The notes beneath the pieces were generated by a model. The model had not been told where the DNA came from. It ran no database searches and saw only the letters and a list, made by a program, of their open reading frames with translations. Positions 25,477 through 34,590 of a DNA stretch of 64,000 nt are shown piece by piece. Origin of the DNA: Planctomycetota bacterium. Lineage in GTDB: Bacteria; Planctomycetota; Phycisphaerae; WQYP01. Position numbers and translations under genes: made by a program. Where the stretch lies: NCBI GenBank assembly GCA_021819825.1, contig JAKAEZ010000008.1, forward strand, positions 1-64,000, written 5' to 3'. The stretch's first letter is position 1. Each line of letters opens with the position of its first letter.

Positions 25477-26910
25477 ATGATGTCACAGGAAGTCCCAATC
25501 AAAAAGATGCGCGTTGAAAAAGATTCCATGGGGCCGTTGGAGGTTCCCGCGGATGCGTATTATGGCGTTCAGACGCTGCGCGCGATGCATAATTTTCCCA
25601 TTTCGGGTTCTTCGATGCCGGAGACGTTTATTCGAGCCTTGGCCCTATTGAAGAAAGCGGCGGCGCTGACCAATCAGCATCTGGGATTGCTGGACGCCAA
25701 AATCGCGCAGGCTATAGCCGCTGCGGCCGATGAGATCGCATCGGGAAAATTGGCGGATCAATTTCCGGTTGACGTTTACCAGACGGGTTCGGGTACCAGC
25801 ACGAACATGAACGTCAATGAGGTCATCGCCAGCCGGGCCAATGAATTGTTGGGCGGTAAGCGGGGCGATAAAGCGCCGGTACATCCCAATGATCACGTCA
25901 ATATGGGACAATCCAGCAACGATACCATCCCCACCACACTGCATGTGGCGGCGCTGGTGGAGATCAAACAGGTCCTGCGGCCCGGGCTGGTAGAGCTGGA
26001 AAATGCCCTGTTGCAGCAAAAGGAAGCAACTTGGGGAGTAATTAAAACTGGCCGCACGCACTTGCAGGATGCGACACCCATTCGCATGGGGCAGGAATTT
26101 CTGGGATTCGCCGGGCAAATTCAACGCGCCGGGCGGCGGTTGCAGTCAGCGGAAAATGAATTGTCGGAAGTGGCCCTGGGCGGCACAGCGGTGGGCACGG
26201 GCATTAACGCCCATCCGAAGTTTGCGGAAGACGTGTGCCGGTATTTATCCGAATGGCTGGGCATTCATGTCCATGAAACGACCAACCATTTTCAGGCGCA
26301 GTCCACGCTGGATAGTGTGGCGTTTGCCTCGGGCGTGATGAAAAATGTCGCCATCAGCCTGACCAAAATTGCCAACGATATCCGTTGGATGAGTTGCGGT
26401 CCGCGCGCCGGATTGGGCGAAATAGAAATTCCGTCCGTCCAGCCGGGCAGTTCCATTATGCCGGGAAAAGTGAATCCGGTCATCGCGGAAAGTGTATTGA
26501 TGGTATGCCAGAGGGTCATCGGCAATGACACTACCGTCACAGCGGCGGCGACCAGCGGAAATTTTGAATTAATTGTTGCCATGCCTGTGGCAGGCGCCGC
26601 GCTGCTGGAATCGGTGCGGTTGTTGGGAAAAGCCAGCGCGAATTTGGCCAGTCAATGCATTGCGGGCATTAAACCCACACAACGCGGACCGGATTTGGTG
26701 GAAGCCGGCCTCATGCTGGCGACAGCCTTGGCACCGACAATCGGTTATGAGGCGGCCGCCTCCCTGGCTAAAGAAGCAGCCGCCCGCAACAAAACCATTC
26801 GGGAAGTGGCGTTGGAAAAAACCAAGCTTTCCGCGGCGCAACTTTCTGAACTGCTGGATCCGGCCGCCATGGTAGACCCCAGCGACCGCATGTTGCCGGT
26901 TTCGGGATAA
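25477..26910 (+). CDS. fumC: Fumarate hydratase, class II
   Basis: FumC interconverts fumarate and malate in the TCA cycle without an iron-sulfur cluster. The 477-residue protein has the superfamily signature GSSIMPGKVNP. It also carries TGSGTSTNMNVNEV, the NDHVNMGQSSNDTIPT substrate site and KTGRTHLQDATPI. AAGGAG lies just before the ATG. It is the third gene of a closely spaced run. Aspartase is the main confusable family, but the length and motifs favour fumarase. Confidence 0.93.
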   Translation: MMSQEVPIKKMRVEKDSMGPLEVPADAYYGVQTLRAMHNFPISGSSMPETFIRALALLKKAAALTNQHLGLLDAKIAQAIAAAADEIASGKLADQFPVDVYQTGSGTSTNMNVNEVIASRANELLGGKRGDKAPVHPNDHVNMGQSSNDTIPTTLHVAALVEIKQVLRPGLVELENALLQQKEATWGVIKTGRTHLQDATPIRMGQEFLGFAGQIQRAGRRLQSAENELSEVALGGTAVGTGINAHPKFAEDVCRYLSEWLGIHVHETTNHFQAQSTLDSVAFASGVMKNVAISLTKIANDIRWMSCGPRAGLGEIEIPSVQPGSSIMPGKVNPVIAESVLMVCQRVIGNDTTVTAAATSGNFELIVAMPVAGAALLESVRLLGKASANLASQCIAGIKPTQRGPDLVEAGLMLATALAPTIGYEAAASLAKEAAARNKTIREVALEKTKLSAAQLSELLDPAAMVDPSDRMLPVSG

Positions 26911-26948
26911 GTCAGTGCAGCCAATTTCTGGCGGCAAGTTGCCGGCAA

Positions 26949-28088
26949 TTATATGACAGGCGGGTGCTGGGCTGTTGCCGAGGGTGGCGGATAGGCTTCC
27001 CACGAATCAAAAAGCAAGGTTGCTAAGCCAAGCCATGCGGCCGTTTCCGCCGAGCCGGCGACTTTGATATTCCAGGCATCCATGGTGACGCGTTCGGAAA
27101 GATGGGGCAGCAACATCGCGCGAATTCCACCCATCAGTCGGTGCGCAAAGGCCTCGCCCGCCATGAACCGGCTAGCCAAAACCAGCCGGGACGGGCGCAC
27201 AAAATTAACCGCATTGGAACAGGCCATGATCAGCAGATTAAGCATTTCCGCAAGTTTACCGTCCTGCACATCGGCGGTTTCAACGCGCCGGGAAAATTCT
27301 TCCGCCGTGATCGCCGGGCCAAGAAACGCGCTACTGAATATTCTTTCCATACAGCCGCTTTGGCCGCAATAACACAACGGTGTATTGACGGGAAAGCGGG
27401 TATGTCCCAGTTCGTTGGCACCCATAATGCAGCCATGATTAGGCCGCCCGTTGATGACCATGACCGCCCCCATGCGCCCGTCATCAAATGCGATCAGCAA
27501 CGTGTCCTCCTGTAACTGGGAGCGGTGGGTTACCGCCCAGCGGCCGGCGGCGGCGTGTAAATCATTTCCGATGATCAGGGGAACATCATCAAGTCCCTGC
27601 AAGAGCACCGAGGTATTCAGATGCCTCTGATGCGGGGCCGAGGAACTTAATAAAATGCTTCCGGTAGCATGATCAATCAGGCCGGTAACCGAGGCCGCGG
27701 CCATCAAGGTTCGACGAACGCAATACGTCCTGGCAAGGCGCGTGGCTGCGGATAATAATCGGCTTTCCTGTTCGACCGACTTGGAAATCGGTGCGACGGT
27801 CACATCGCCATGGAGTCCTAATTCCGCAATTTCGACTTGGCCCGGCTCAATGGAAATTCCAAGAATGCGCCGCGATGAAGGATCTAAAATTAAGGGAATT
27901 TGTGGACGCCCGCCGGTAGAAGGTTTTGGATCCAGTTCCTTAACCAGACCGAGTCGCTGTAACTGGGAAATTTCATTGCCCACCGCATTGGGTGTCATAC
28001 CCGTCAAATCATGCAGTTCCGATCGGCTTAACTGCCCGTTAAACCAAAGCGATCTCAGGATGGCCCGTTGTGAAGCATCAATTATCAT
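26949..28088 (-). CDS. ROK-family transcriptional regulator (NagC/XylR type)
   Basis: The 379-residue protein has an N-terminal winged helix (AILRSLWFNGQLSRSELHDLTGMTPNAVGNEISQL) and a ROK sugar-binding domain. The zinc motif is CYCGQSGCMERIF. The phosphate-binding DxGxT motif of ROK kinases is missing (GISIEPG instead), so it should be a regulator. It is convergent with fumC and divergent from the NagB/PIG-L gene across 360 bp. It probably represses the amino-sugar operon, with a sugar phosphate or free amino sugar as inducer. Confidence 0.88.
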   Translation of the reverse strand: MIIDASQRAILRSLWFNGQLSRSELHDLTGMTPNAVGNEISQLQRLGLVKELDPKPSTGGRPQIPLILDPSSRRILGISIEPGQVEIAELGLHGDVTVAPISKSVEQESRLLSAATRLARTYCVRRTLMAAASVTGLIDHATGSILLSSSAPHQRHLNTSVLLQGLDDVPLIIGNDLHAAAGRWAVTHRSQLQEDTLLIAFDDGRMGAVMVINGRPNHGCIMGANELGHTRFPVNTPLCYCGQSGCMERIFSSAFLGPAITAEEFSRRVETADVQDGKLAEMLNLLIMACSNAVNFVRPSRLVLASRFMAGEAFAHRLMGGIRAMLLPHLSERVTMDAWNIKVAGSAETAAWLGLATLLFDSWEAYPPPSATAQHPPVI

Positions 28089-28448
28089 ACCAAGGTTCTA
28101 CAAGCGACAAGCCACAATGTCCAGCGCCTTACAGGCACGCGATTCAGGCACTAACTCCGGCAACTGCACGTGGAGCGGGGCGTGTGCCGAAAGGCTGGAA
28201 CATAAACCCTGACGCGGACCGATAAAAAAGTGGCAAAACTTCCCCACGGGCACTTGACTTTTATATTTTTTGTGATAAAAAGTATTATATGAATGCGTGC
28301 AGGCTTCAGTGCCGACGTTATTTACGTTGCGATTTGGTATAGTGACTATGGGCAGGCTGACAAAAACACGATCACCGCAGCTTCAAGCCCTGCAGGCTGC
28401 GCCAAAACTCGGAGCGATCAAGGGCAATGTACGTAGAGGTATGATTTC
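28089..28448. promoter_or_regulatory. Divergent control region of the amino-sugar operon
   Basis: This stretch separates the ROK gene and the nagB-like gene. It holds a TTGACT -35-like box at 28254-28259 and an AT-rich inverted repeat at 28263-28285, with arms ATAyTTTTT/AAAAAgTAT. A GTGCCGACGTTA at 28309-28320 recurs exactly in front of the prepilin promoter. A TATAGT lies at 28338-28343. The inverted repeat is the best operator candidate for the ROK protein. The exact promoter is not certain. Confidence 0.5.
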
Positions 28449-30443
28449 ATGACACGTTCACTCTGGTCTTCTCCCTCCACCGCCGCGGTGGCCAAGCATA
28501 CCAGGCCCGGGGCGTTGAGCCTTTCCACGCAGTTGCGGGGCAGCGAGCGATTAGCGGTAACAGAATTTCAACACGCGGAAGATGCCAGTCTTGCAGTGGC
28601 TCATGAAATAGCGCAGTTGATCCGATCACGTTCAGCGGCGCATCAAAAATGCGTGCTGGGGTTGGCCACAGGTTCCACACCGCTGGGCGTTTACCGGGAA
28701 CTGGTGCGGCTGCATCAGATGAAATCCCTGAGCTTTCAGAATGTTGTAACCTTTAATCTGGATGAATATTATCCCATCTCCCCGGACGCCAGCCAGAGCT
28801 ATCACCGCTTTATGTGGGAGAATTTATTTTCTCATATTGATATTCGTCCGGAAAATGTGCATATTCCCGATGGCCAGATGCCGCAGGAAGCCTTGGCCGC
28901 TTACTGCCAGTCGTATGAGGCGCAAATTCGCGATTCTGGTGGCTTGGATCTGCAACTGCTGGGCATTGGAAGAACCGGGCATATCGGCTTTAATGAGCCG
29001 GGATCTCCGGCCGACAGCCGAACACGCCTCATCGCGTTGGATCGTGTGACAAGGCTGGATGCCGCCAGTGATTTTTATGGCGAACAATATGTTCCGCGCC
29101 GGGCCATTACCATGGGTGTCGGAACGATCCTGGAATCAAGGCGTATTATCCTCATGGCCTTTGGGGAAAACAAATCCGCCACGGTGGCGCAGGCGGTGGA
29201 AGGCCCCATTTCCGCTAATATTCCCGCCAGCTATTTACAGCAACATCCACAGGTGCAATGCGTGCTGGATTTCGCGGCAGCCGCGGAATTAACACGGGTC
29301 AAATCACCCTGGCTATCCGAGCCGATTCAGTGGAATGAACAAATGACTAAACGGGCGGTTATCTGGCTGGCCCGTAAGCTCAACAAAGCGATATTGAAAT
29401 TGACCGATGAGGATTTTGGAGAGCACGGCCTGCAGGATTTGTTGGCCGGTCAGGGTCCGGCGTATGAAATAAATCTGAAGGTGTTTCGTGATTTGGTGGG
29501 AAAAATCACCGGTTGGCCGGCCGGCAAGCCGGAATCCCTGCTGCGTCCGGGCGATATTCGTCGCCCCGGTGATGCGATATTCCCCAAGAACATTTTGGTA
29601 TTCAGCCCACATCCCGATGATGATGTCATCAGCATGGGCGGGACGATTATCCGCATGGTGGATCAGGGACATAACGTGCACATTGCCTATCAGACCAGCG
29701 GAAATATTGCGGTATTTGATGCCGATGCGCTGCGTTACGCCGATTTTGTCCGGGAGTTTAACCGCGGATTTGGTTTGGATGCGGTATCGGCGGAACGCCT
29801 GGAACGGCAGTTGGAAGAATTTGTCATTGGCAAAAAAGCGGGCGATTCGGATTCACCGCCGCTACGCACCATAAAAACCCTGATTCGACGATGCGAAGCG
29901 CGGGCCGGTGCCCGAGCCTGCGGCATACCTCCGCAACAGCTTCATTTTCTGGATTTACCATTTTATGAAACCGGCCTGATCCGCAAGGACCCGATCAGTC
30001 AGACGGATGTACAGATTATTCTGGAGTTACTCCAGAAATTGCGGCCCCACCAGATTTACGCGGCCGGCGATTTATCGGATCCACACGGCACACACCGTAT
30101 GTGCCTGGAGGCGCTGCTGCAGGCAATTGAGATATTTAACCGGGATTCCGGCACAACACCGCCTGAAGTGTGGCTTTATCGCGGTGCATGGCAGGAGTGG
30201 GAACCCGAATCCATTGACATGGCGATTCCACTAAGTCCCGGTGAATTGGCGCGTAAACGAGATGCAATTTTCAAGCATCAAAGTCAGAAAGACCGCGCGA
30301 TGTTTCCTGGAACTGATCAAAGAGAGTTCTGGCAACGTGCCGAGGATCGCAACCGCGGAACCGCCGATATTTTTAACCGCCTGGGGCTGGCGGAATATGA
30401 AGCCATTGAAGGATTTGTAAAATGGAGTGCGGCCAGCCAATGA
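28449..30443 (+). CDS. nagB: NagB-like glucosamine-6-phosphate deaminase fused to a PIG-L/LmbE deacetylase domain
   Basis: Residues 25-290 are NagB-like: LGLATGSTPLGVYRELV, FNLDEYYP, and GIGRTGHIGFNEPGS. NagB converts glucosamine-6-P to fructose-6-P and ammonia. The position equivalent to E. coli Asp141 is Thr here, while the catalytic-region His and Glu are kept. Residues 380-640 are a PIG-L domain with FSPHPDDDVISMGG and DLSDPHGTHRM metal ligands, a family of N-acetylglucosaminyl deacetylases. Long fused forms with the same RTGH variant are, as I recall, found in Bacteroidetes. The start has AGAGGT upstream. It leads an operon with overlapping genes. Confidence 0.88.
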   Translation: MTRSLWSSPSTAAVAKHTRPGALSLSTQLRGSERLAVTEFQHAEDASLAVAHEIAQLIRSRSAAHQKCVLGLATGSTPLGVYRELVRLHQMKSLSFQNVVTFNLDEYYPISPDASQSYHRFMWENLFSHIDIRPENVHIPDGQMPQEALAAYCQSYEAQIRDSGGLDLQLLGIGRTGHIGFNEPGSPADSRTRLIALDRVTRLDAASDFYGEQYVPRRAITMGVGTILESRRIILMAFGENKSATVAQAVEGPISANIPASYLQQHPQVQCVLDFAAAAELTRVKSPWLSEPIQWNEQMTKRAVIWLARKLNKAILKLTDEDFGEHGLQDLLAGQGPAYEINLKVFRDLVGKITGWPAGKPESLLRPGDIRRPGDAIFPKNILVFSPHPDDDVISMGGTIIRMVDQGHNVHIAYQTSGNIAVFDADALRYADFVREFNRGFGLDAVSAERLERQLEEFVIGKKAGDSDSPPLRTIKTLIRRCEARAGARACGIPPQQLHFLDLPFYETGLIRKDPISQTDVQIILELLQKLRPHQIYAAGDLSDPHGTHRMCLEALLQAIEIFNRDSGTTPPEVWLYRGAWQEWEPESIDMAIPLSPGELARKRDAIFKHQSQKDRAMFPGTDQREFWQRAEDRNRGTADIFNRLGLAEYEAIEGFVKWSAASQ

Positions 30444-31285
30444 TGCATTCCTCTTCAGATAGCTCTGTAGCCAAGCCTCGCAAAGCCGTCATTTTGGCGG
30501 CAGGAATGGGCACGCGCATGCGAAAAACCGACCCACGGGTGTCACTGGTTGCGCAACAGGATGCGGCGGCAAGCTCGGGGCTTAAAGCCATGATCCCATT
30601 CGACCGACCTTTCCTGGATTACGTGCTAACACCTCTGGCGGACGCCGGCATTCGTGAGGTTTGCCTGGTCATCGGCCCGACACACCACGAGATTCGCCGT
30701 TATTATGGCCGTGCGGAATTTTCCCGCCGCTTGCGGATATCATTTGCGATACAGCCTGTGCCGCGCGGCACCGCGGATGCCTTATTGGCGGCCCGCGAAG
30801 TTGTCGGCGACGATCCCTTTCTTGTTCTGAATTCGGATAATTATTATCCCCTGGCGGCACTGCACACCTTGTGTGAACTTTCATCGCCCGGTGTGGTGGG
30901 CTTTCAACGCGATGGAATGCTGCTTGGCTCTAATATTACCGCGGACCGGCTGTGTCATTTTGCCATTATTCAATGCGACAACCACGGTCATCTAAAAGCG
31001 ATTATTGAAAAACCCACCTCCGAGTTTCTGGCAAGCTTGCCTGAACCGGTACTTTTGAGCATGAATTGCTGGCGGTTTGATCAACGCATTTTTGCCGCAT
31101 GCCAAGCCACACCAGTCTCAGCTCGCGGAGAATTAGAACTCCCGGATGCCGTCATGGTCTCCATGCGAAAGCTTGGTGTGACCTATACGGTTGTGCCTTG
31201 CGATCAGGCGGTGCTGGATTTATCACAGCGATCCGATATTCAAGCGGTGGCGGCGCGGGTTGCCGGTCTGGCGGTGCGGCTATGA
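30440..31285 (+). CDS. Sugar nucleotidyltransferase (NDP-sugar pyrophosphorylase-like)
   Basis: The 281-residue protein has the GT-A pyrophosphorylase signature AVILAAGMGTRMR, with a downstream lysine in GLKAMIPFD. It also has FLVLNSDNYYP with the metal-binding Asp, and AIIEKP. It should activate a sugar-1-phosphate with an NTP. ATG 30440 overlaps the preceding TGA in ATGA. The next gene, a GHMP kinase, overlaps in the same way, so the pair may turn a free sugar into sugar-1-P and then NDP-sugar. It lacks the acetyltransferase half of GlmU. The nucleotide and sugar are unknown. Confidence 0.82.
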   Translation: MMHSSSDSSVAKPRKAVILAAGMGTRMRKTDPRVSLVAQQDAAASSGLKAMIPFDRPFLDYVLTPLADAGIREVCLVIGPTHHEIRRYYGRAEFSRRLRISFAIQPVPRGTADALLAAREVVGDDPFLVLNSDNYYPLAALHTLCELSSPGVVGFQRDGMLLGSNITADRLCHFAIIQCDNHGHLKAIIEKPTSEFLASLPEPVLLSMNCWRFDQRIFAACQATPVSARGELELPDAVMVSMRKLGVTYTVVPCDQAVLDLSQRSDIQAVAARVAGLAVRL

Positions 31286-32679
31286 GTCCAATACAGCTTC
31301 CCGTTTCAGTTGATCCGGCCGGCCATTCTCGTCGGGTGCCGGAAAACGAATGGATGCATGTCAATGTGGCAAAACGACGTTTATTTGCCGCTGCGCACGT
31401 GGGGCTTACCGCACAATTAAAGCCACAGTCGCAATTGATTCATCGTTGGTTTGTTCCCGGCCGCCTGGAATTTCTGGGCAAGCACACGGACTACTGTCTG
31501 GGGCGCAGCATCCTTGGAGCCATCGATCGCGGCATTTGCTTTTGTGTTTCGGCGCGATCCGACACGCGTTTACGAATGCTCGATGCGCAGAATGGAAGTA
31601 TTACAGAACTGGATGTCTCAACATCCGCGGGCACAAAACCGCACGGTTGGTCGGTGTATCCAGCCACCGTAGCGCGGCGACTGGCCGGCATGGTGTCGGC
31701 ACCTATGCGAGGCGCGGATGTGGCTTTTATCAGCGATTTGCCGGCTGCCGCCGGATTGAGCAGTTCCAGTTGCCTGATTGTGGGTTTTTATCTGGCGTTG
31801 GCCCAGAGTAATGCGGAATTATTCGCCTCGGAACATATTGGGCTTCCACAAGACCCGGTGGCGCTGGGAGATTTTCTGGGCTGTATTGAAAGCGGGCGGG
31901 CGTGGCGCGATCATGGTGCGGATACTGGCGTAGGAACACGCGGAGGCAGTCAGGACCATACCGCAATATTATGTTCCACCCCGGGAAAATTAACGGCGTT
32001 TGATTTTTATGATTCACGAACCATTGGTTCCGTAGCGTTGCCCGATGACTTAACTTTTGCCATTGCCGTCAGCGGTGTTTCTGCTCATAAAACCGGCAGC
32101 GCCGGTGCGGCATACAACCGGGTAAGCAAACGCGCGGCAACATGTGTGCAGCTGTGGCAGGATTTCACGCACCGACCCGGAGAATGTATGGAGGCCATAT
32201 TCCGTAGTGGGCCGGAAAGTATACAAGCGGCTCGGCAGGCGTTGCGCCAGAGCAAGTCCAAAGAATTTTCCGCTCAATCACTGCTTTCACGTCTGGAACA
32301 GTATGATCGCGAAAGTCATCAACTTATTCCAGCAGCGATGGCGGCGATGCAATGCGAAAACTGGATGGAACTTGGAAATATTGTAGACGAATCTCAGAGA
32401 CTTGCGGAAACCTGTCTGCATAATCAGGTTCCGCAAACGCAACGACTGGCGGCCACAGCCCGCGGGCTGGATGCGGTGGCGGCCTCCGCATTCGGTGCGG
32501 GCTTTGGCGGTGCGGTCTGGGCATTGGTGGAAAAAGCCCGAGTCGGCACGTTCCTGCGGCAGTGGCGAGAGGCCTACCTATCAGAGTTTCCCAGCTTACT
32601 TGGCAATGCGTCATTTTTTCAGACAATCTTAGGATTACCGGCCACCGAGTTGCCGATAATACAACCGTCTGCGACGTGA
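31282..32679 (+). CDS. Galactokinase-like GHMP kinase
   Basis: The protein is about 465 residues from ATG 31282, in a 4-bp overlap with the nucleotidyltransferase stop. Motif 1 is GRLEFLGKHTDYCLG, where galactokinases normally have GEHTDY; the sugar-contacting Glu is Lys here. Motif 2 is LPAAAGLSSSSCL (ATP loop) and motif 3 is GAGFGGAVWALV. GHMP kinases of this type phosphorylate C1 of galactose, GalNAc or related sugars. Given the hexosaminidases and polygalactosaminidase nearby, GalNAc is a plausible substrate; that is inference. The frame is open further upstream, but the overlap start is more convincing. Confidence 0.83.
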   Translation: MSPIQLPVSVDPAGHSRRVPENEWMHVNVAKRRLFAAAHVGLTAQLKPQSQLIHRWFVPGRLEFLGKHTDYCLGRSILGAIDRGICFCVSARSDTRLRMLDAQNGSITELDVSTSAGTKPHGWSVYPATVARRLAGMVSAPMRGADVAFISDLPAAAGLSSSSCLIVGFYLALAQSNAELFASEHIGLPQDPVALGDFLGCIESGRAWRDHGADTGVGTRGGSQDHTAILCSTPGKLTAFDFYDSRTIGSVALPDDLTFAIAVSGVSAHKTGSAGAAYNRVSKRAATCVQLWQDFTHRPGECMEAIFRSGPESIQAARQALRQSKSKEFSAQSLLSRLEQYDRESHQLIPAAMAAMQCENWMELGNIVDESQRLAETCLHNQVPQTQRLAATARGLDAVAASAFGAGFGGAVWALVEKARVGTFLRQWREAYLSEFPSLLGNASFFQTILGLPATELPIIQPSAT

Positions 32680-32726
32680 CAATTCAGCGTCGCCATGGCA
32701 CTATGGTGACAGACAGGAATTCCGGG

Positions 32727-34580
32727 ATGGACGTACAGACGATGCACACAAGCCCCGCCGCTCTGCGCCGCTACAATGTTATGTTGTTGCTGGTGGCGGG
32801 TCTCGGTGGATTGCTTTATGGCGTGGATGTCGGAATCATTGCCGGAGCGTTGCCGTATCTGGAAGCGACTTCAGGCCTCAATGCCGGGCAAATATCCATT
32901 ATTGTCGCCGCCGTTCTACTGGGCAGCGTTATTGCGACACTCTTTGCGGGCCTGCTGGCGGACCTGATGGGCCGCAAGCCATTGATGATTATCAGTGGCG
33001 TGCTGTTCGTGACCAGCATCCCGATGATCGCCTTATCCCATGGTTATACCCCCTTACTGTTGGGCCGGCTCTTGCAGGGAATCAGCGCCGGCTTCATCGG
33101 AGTTGTCGTGCCGCTTTACTTGGCGGAGTGCCTGACCCCGCAGAGCCGTGGCCGCGGGACCGCTATTTTCCAATGGCTCTTAACGCTGGGAATCGCCGTT
33201 TCCGCTGCGATCGCCATGTATTTCTCCATACGCGTGGCCGCGGTCGCCAAACTGCATAACCCGGCGGAATTATTTGCGTTCAAAGATATGGCGTGGCGGA
33301 GTATTTTCTGGACGACACTGCTACCGGGGCTTCTATTTGTTATCGGCAGCTTTTTCTTGGCCGAGTCTCCCCGCTGGCTGTTCAAAAAGGGTCGTCATGC
33401 GGCCGCCCGAGTGGCGTTGCTGAAATCACGGCGTTCAGATCAAGCGGATATTGAATTAGCGGAAATGCAAGCTGTGGCCCAGGCCGAGAAGTCTAAGACC
33501 GCGCAAGCCAACGGCACCCCGACAAAGCGGGAATCTCTTTTGCACCGCCGGTATGTGCTGCCCTTTATTCTTGCCTGTATTATTCTGGCCTGTAATCAGG
33601 CGACAGGCATAAACTCGATCATCGCGTACAACGCGACGATTCTCATTCAGGCAGGCCTATCGGATGTGCAGGCCCACTGGGGTTATCTGATTTTTACCAC
33701 CTTGAATTTTCTTATGACTATTGCCGGTGTTTTACTAGTGGACCGTATTGGCCGCAAGAAACTGCTTTCCATCGGCAGCGCGGGAATCATTGTATCGCTG
33801 GCCTGCACAGCGCTGCTGTTTCAACACGCGCAGCGCCATCGCCGCGATTGCGCAGCCGCCTTAAGTGCCATGATCACGCCGCATCAAAGCTTAACGCTCT
33901 CCTTTAATTCCGCGATGGCTGCGAAACTGCTGCATCGGGCAAATGCCGGAGGCCGCACTGGCTTAGCTCATCCGGTCACCCTGACTGTTATATACTCCTA
34001 TGGAGATTTTAATAGTGCCACCAACGCCGTGCGATCGGACAGTTCGGGAGCCAAGCCGATTCATATTGCCCGCTCTGGAAGCATCCCGGCTAATGGCGTC
34101 ATCGCCTTTTTCTCCAATCCGTTTGCGAGCCTCTCGGCGGCCCGCAAGGCACCGTTGAAAATAGATCATGCCTGGATTACGCCGATTCCCAGTGAATTTA
34201 TGGGTGATTTAACAGCCTTTACCCTGTTGATGTTCATCGCCTTTTACGCCGCCGGCCCGGGAGTTTGTGTATGGCTGGCCTTATCGGAATTAATGCCCAC
34301 ACGGATTCGATCTTCGGGAATGAGCATAGCGCTGTTAATTAATCAGAGCGTTTCGACCATTATCGCGGCGGTATTCCTCCCAACGGTGGGCAAGTATGGC
34401 TACGCGACGGTATTTTTTGTGTTCGCGGGATGTACGGTGATCTATTTCCTGACCGCCACATTCCTGTTGCCGGAAACAAAAAATAAAACCCTCGAAGAAA
34501 TTGCGACCATCTTCAGCGGCACAAGGCCTTCTCTACGGGAGACGACATCGGAACACGTGCGACCAGAGGGACATAAATAA
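32727..34580 (+). CDS. MFS sugar porter with a periplasmic insert
   Basis: The protein is about 617 residues from ATG 32727 (AGGAA upstream; ATG 32703 is an alternative). Sugar-porter marks are GGLLYGVDVGIIAGALPYL, ADLMGRKPL, AESPRWLFKKGR, QATGINSIIAYNATIL and PETKNKTLEEI. It should import a hexose or amino sugar with protons. Between helices 9 and 10 (about residues 368-490) lies an extra hydrophilic, beta-rich segment absent from standard porters. By topology that loop faces the periplasm. The gene lies between the kinase and the hexosaminidases in one operon. Confidence 0.9.
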   Translation: MDVQTMHTSPAALRRYNVMLLLVAGLGGLLYGVDVGIIAGALPYLEATSGLNAGQISIIVAAVLLGSVIATLFAGLLADLMGRKPLMIISGVLFVTSIPMIALSHGYTPLLLGRLLQGISAGFIGVVVPLYLAECLTPQSRGRGTAIFQWLLTLGIAVSAAIAMYFSIRVAAVAKLHNPAELFAFKDMAWRSIFWTTLLPGLLFVIGSFFLAESPRWLFKKGRHAAARVALLKSRRSDQADIELAEMQAVAQAEKSKTAQANGTPTKRESLLHRRYVLPFILACIILACNQATGINSIIAYNATILIQAGLSDVQAHWGYLIFTTLNFLMTIAGVLLVDRIGRKKLLSIGSAGIIVSLACTALLFQHAQRHRRDCAAALSAMITPHQSLTLSFNSAMAAKLLHRANAGGRTGLAHPVTLTVIYSYGDFNSATNAVRSDSSGAKPIHIARSGSIPANGVIAFFSNPFASLSAARKAPLKIDHAWITPIPSEFMGDLTAFTLLMFIAFYAAGPGVCVWLALSELMPTRIRSSGMSIALLINQSVSTIIAAVFLPTVGKYGYATVFFVFAGCTVIYFLTATFLLPETKNKTLEEIATIFSGTRPSLRETTSEHVRPEGHK

Positions 34581-34590
34581 GGAATAAGGT

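Noticed and set aside
28449-30443. Frameshift or two separate genes suspected in the NagB/PIG-L protein
   Set aside because: The frame is continuous, the two domains are in order, and a similar fused form is known to me from Bacteroidetes.
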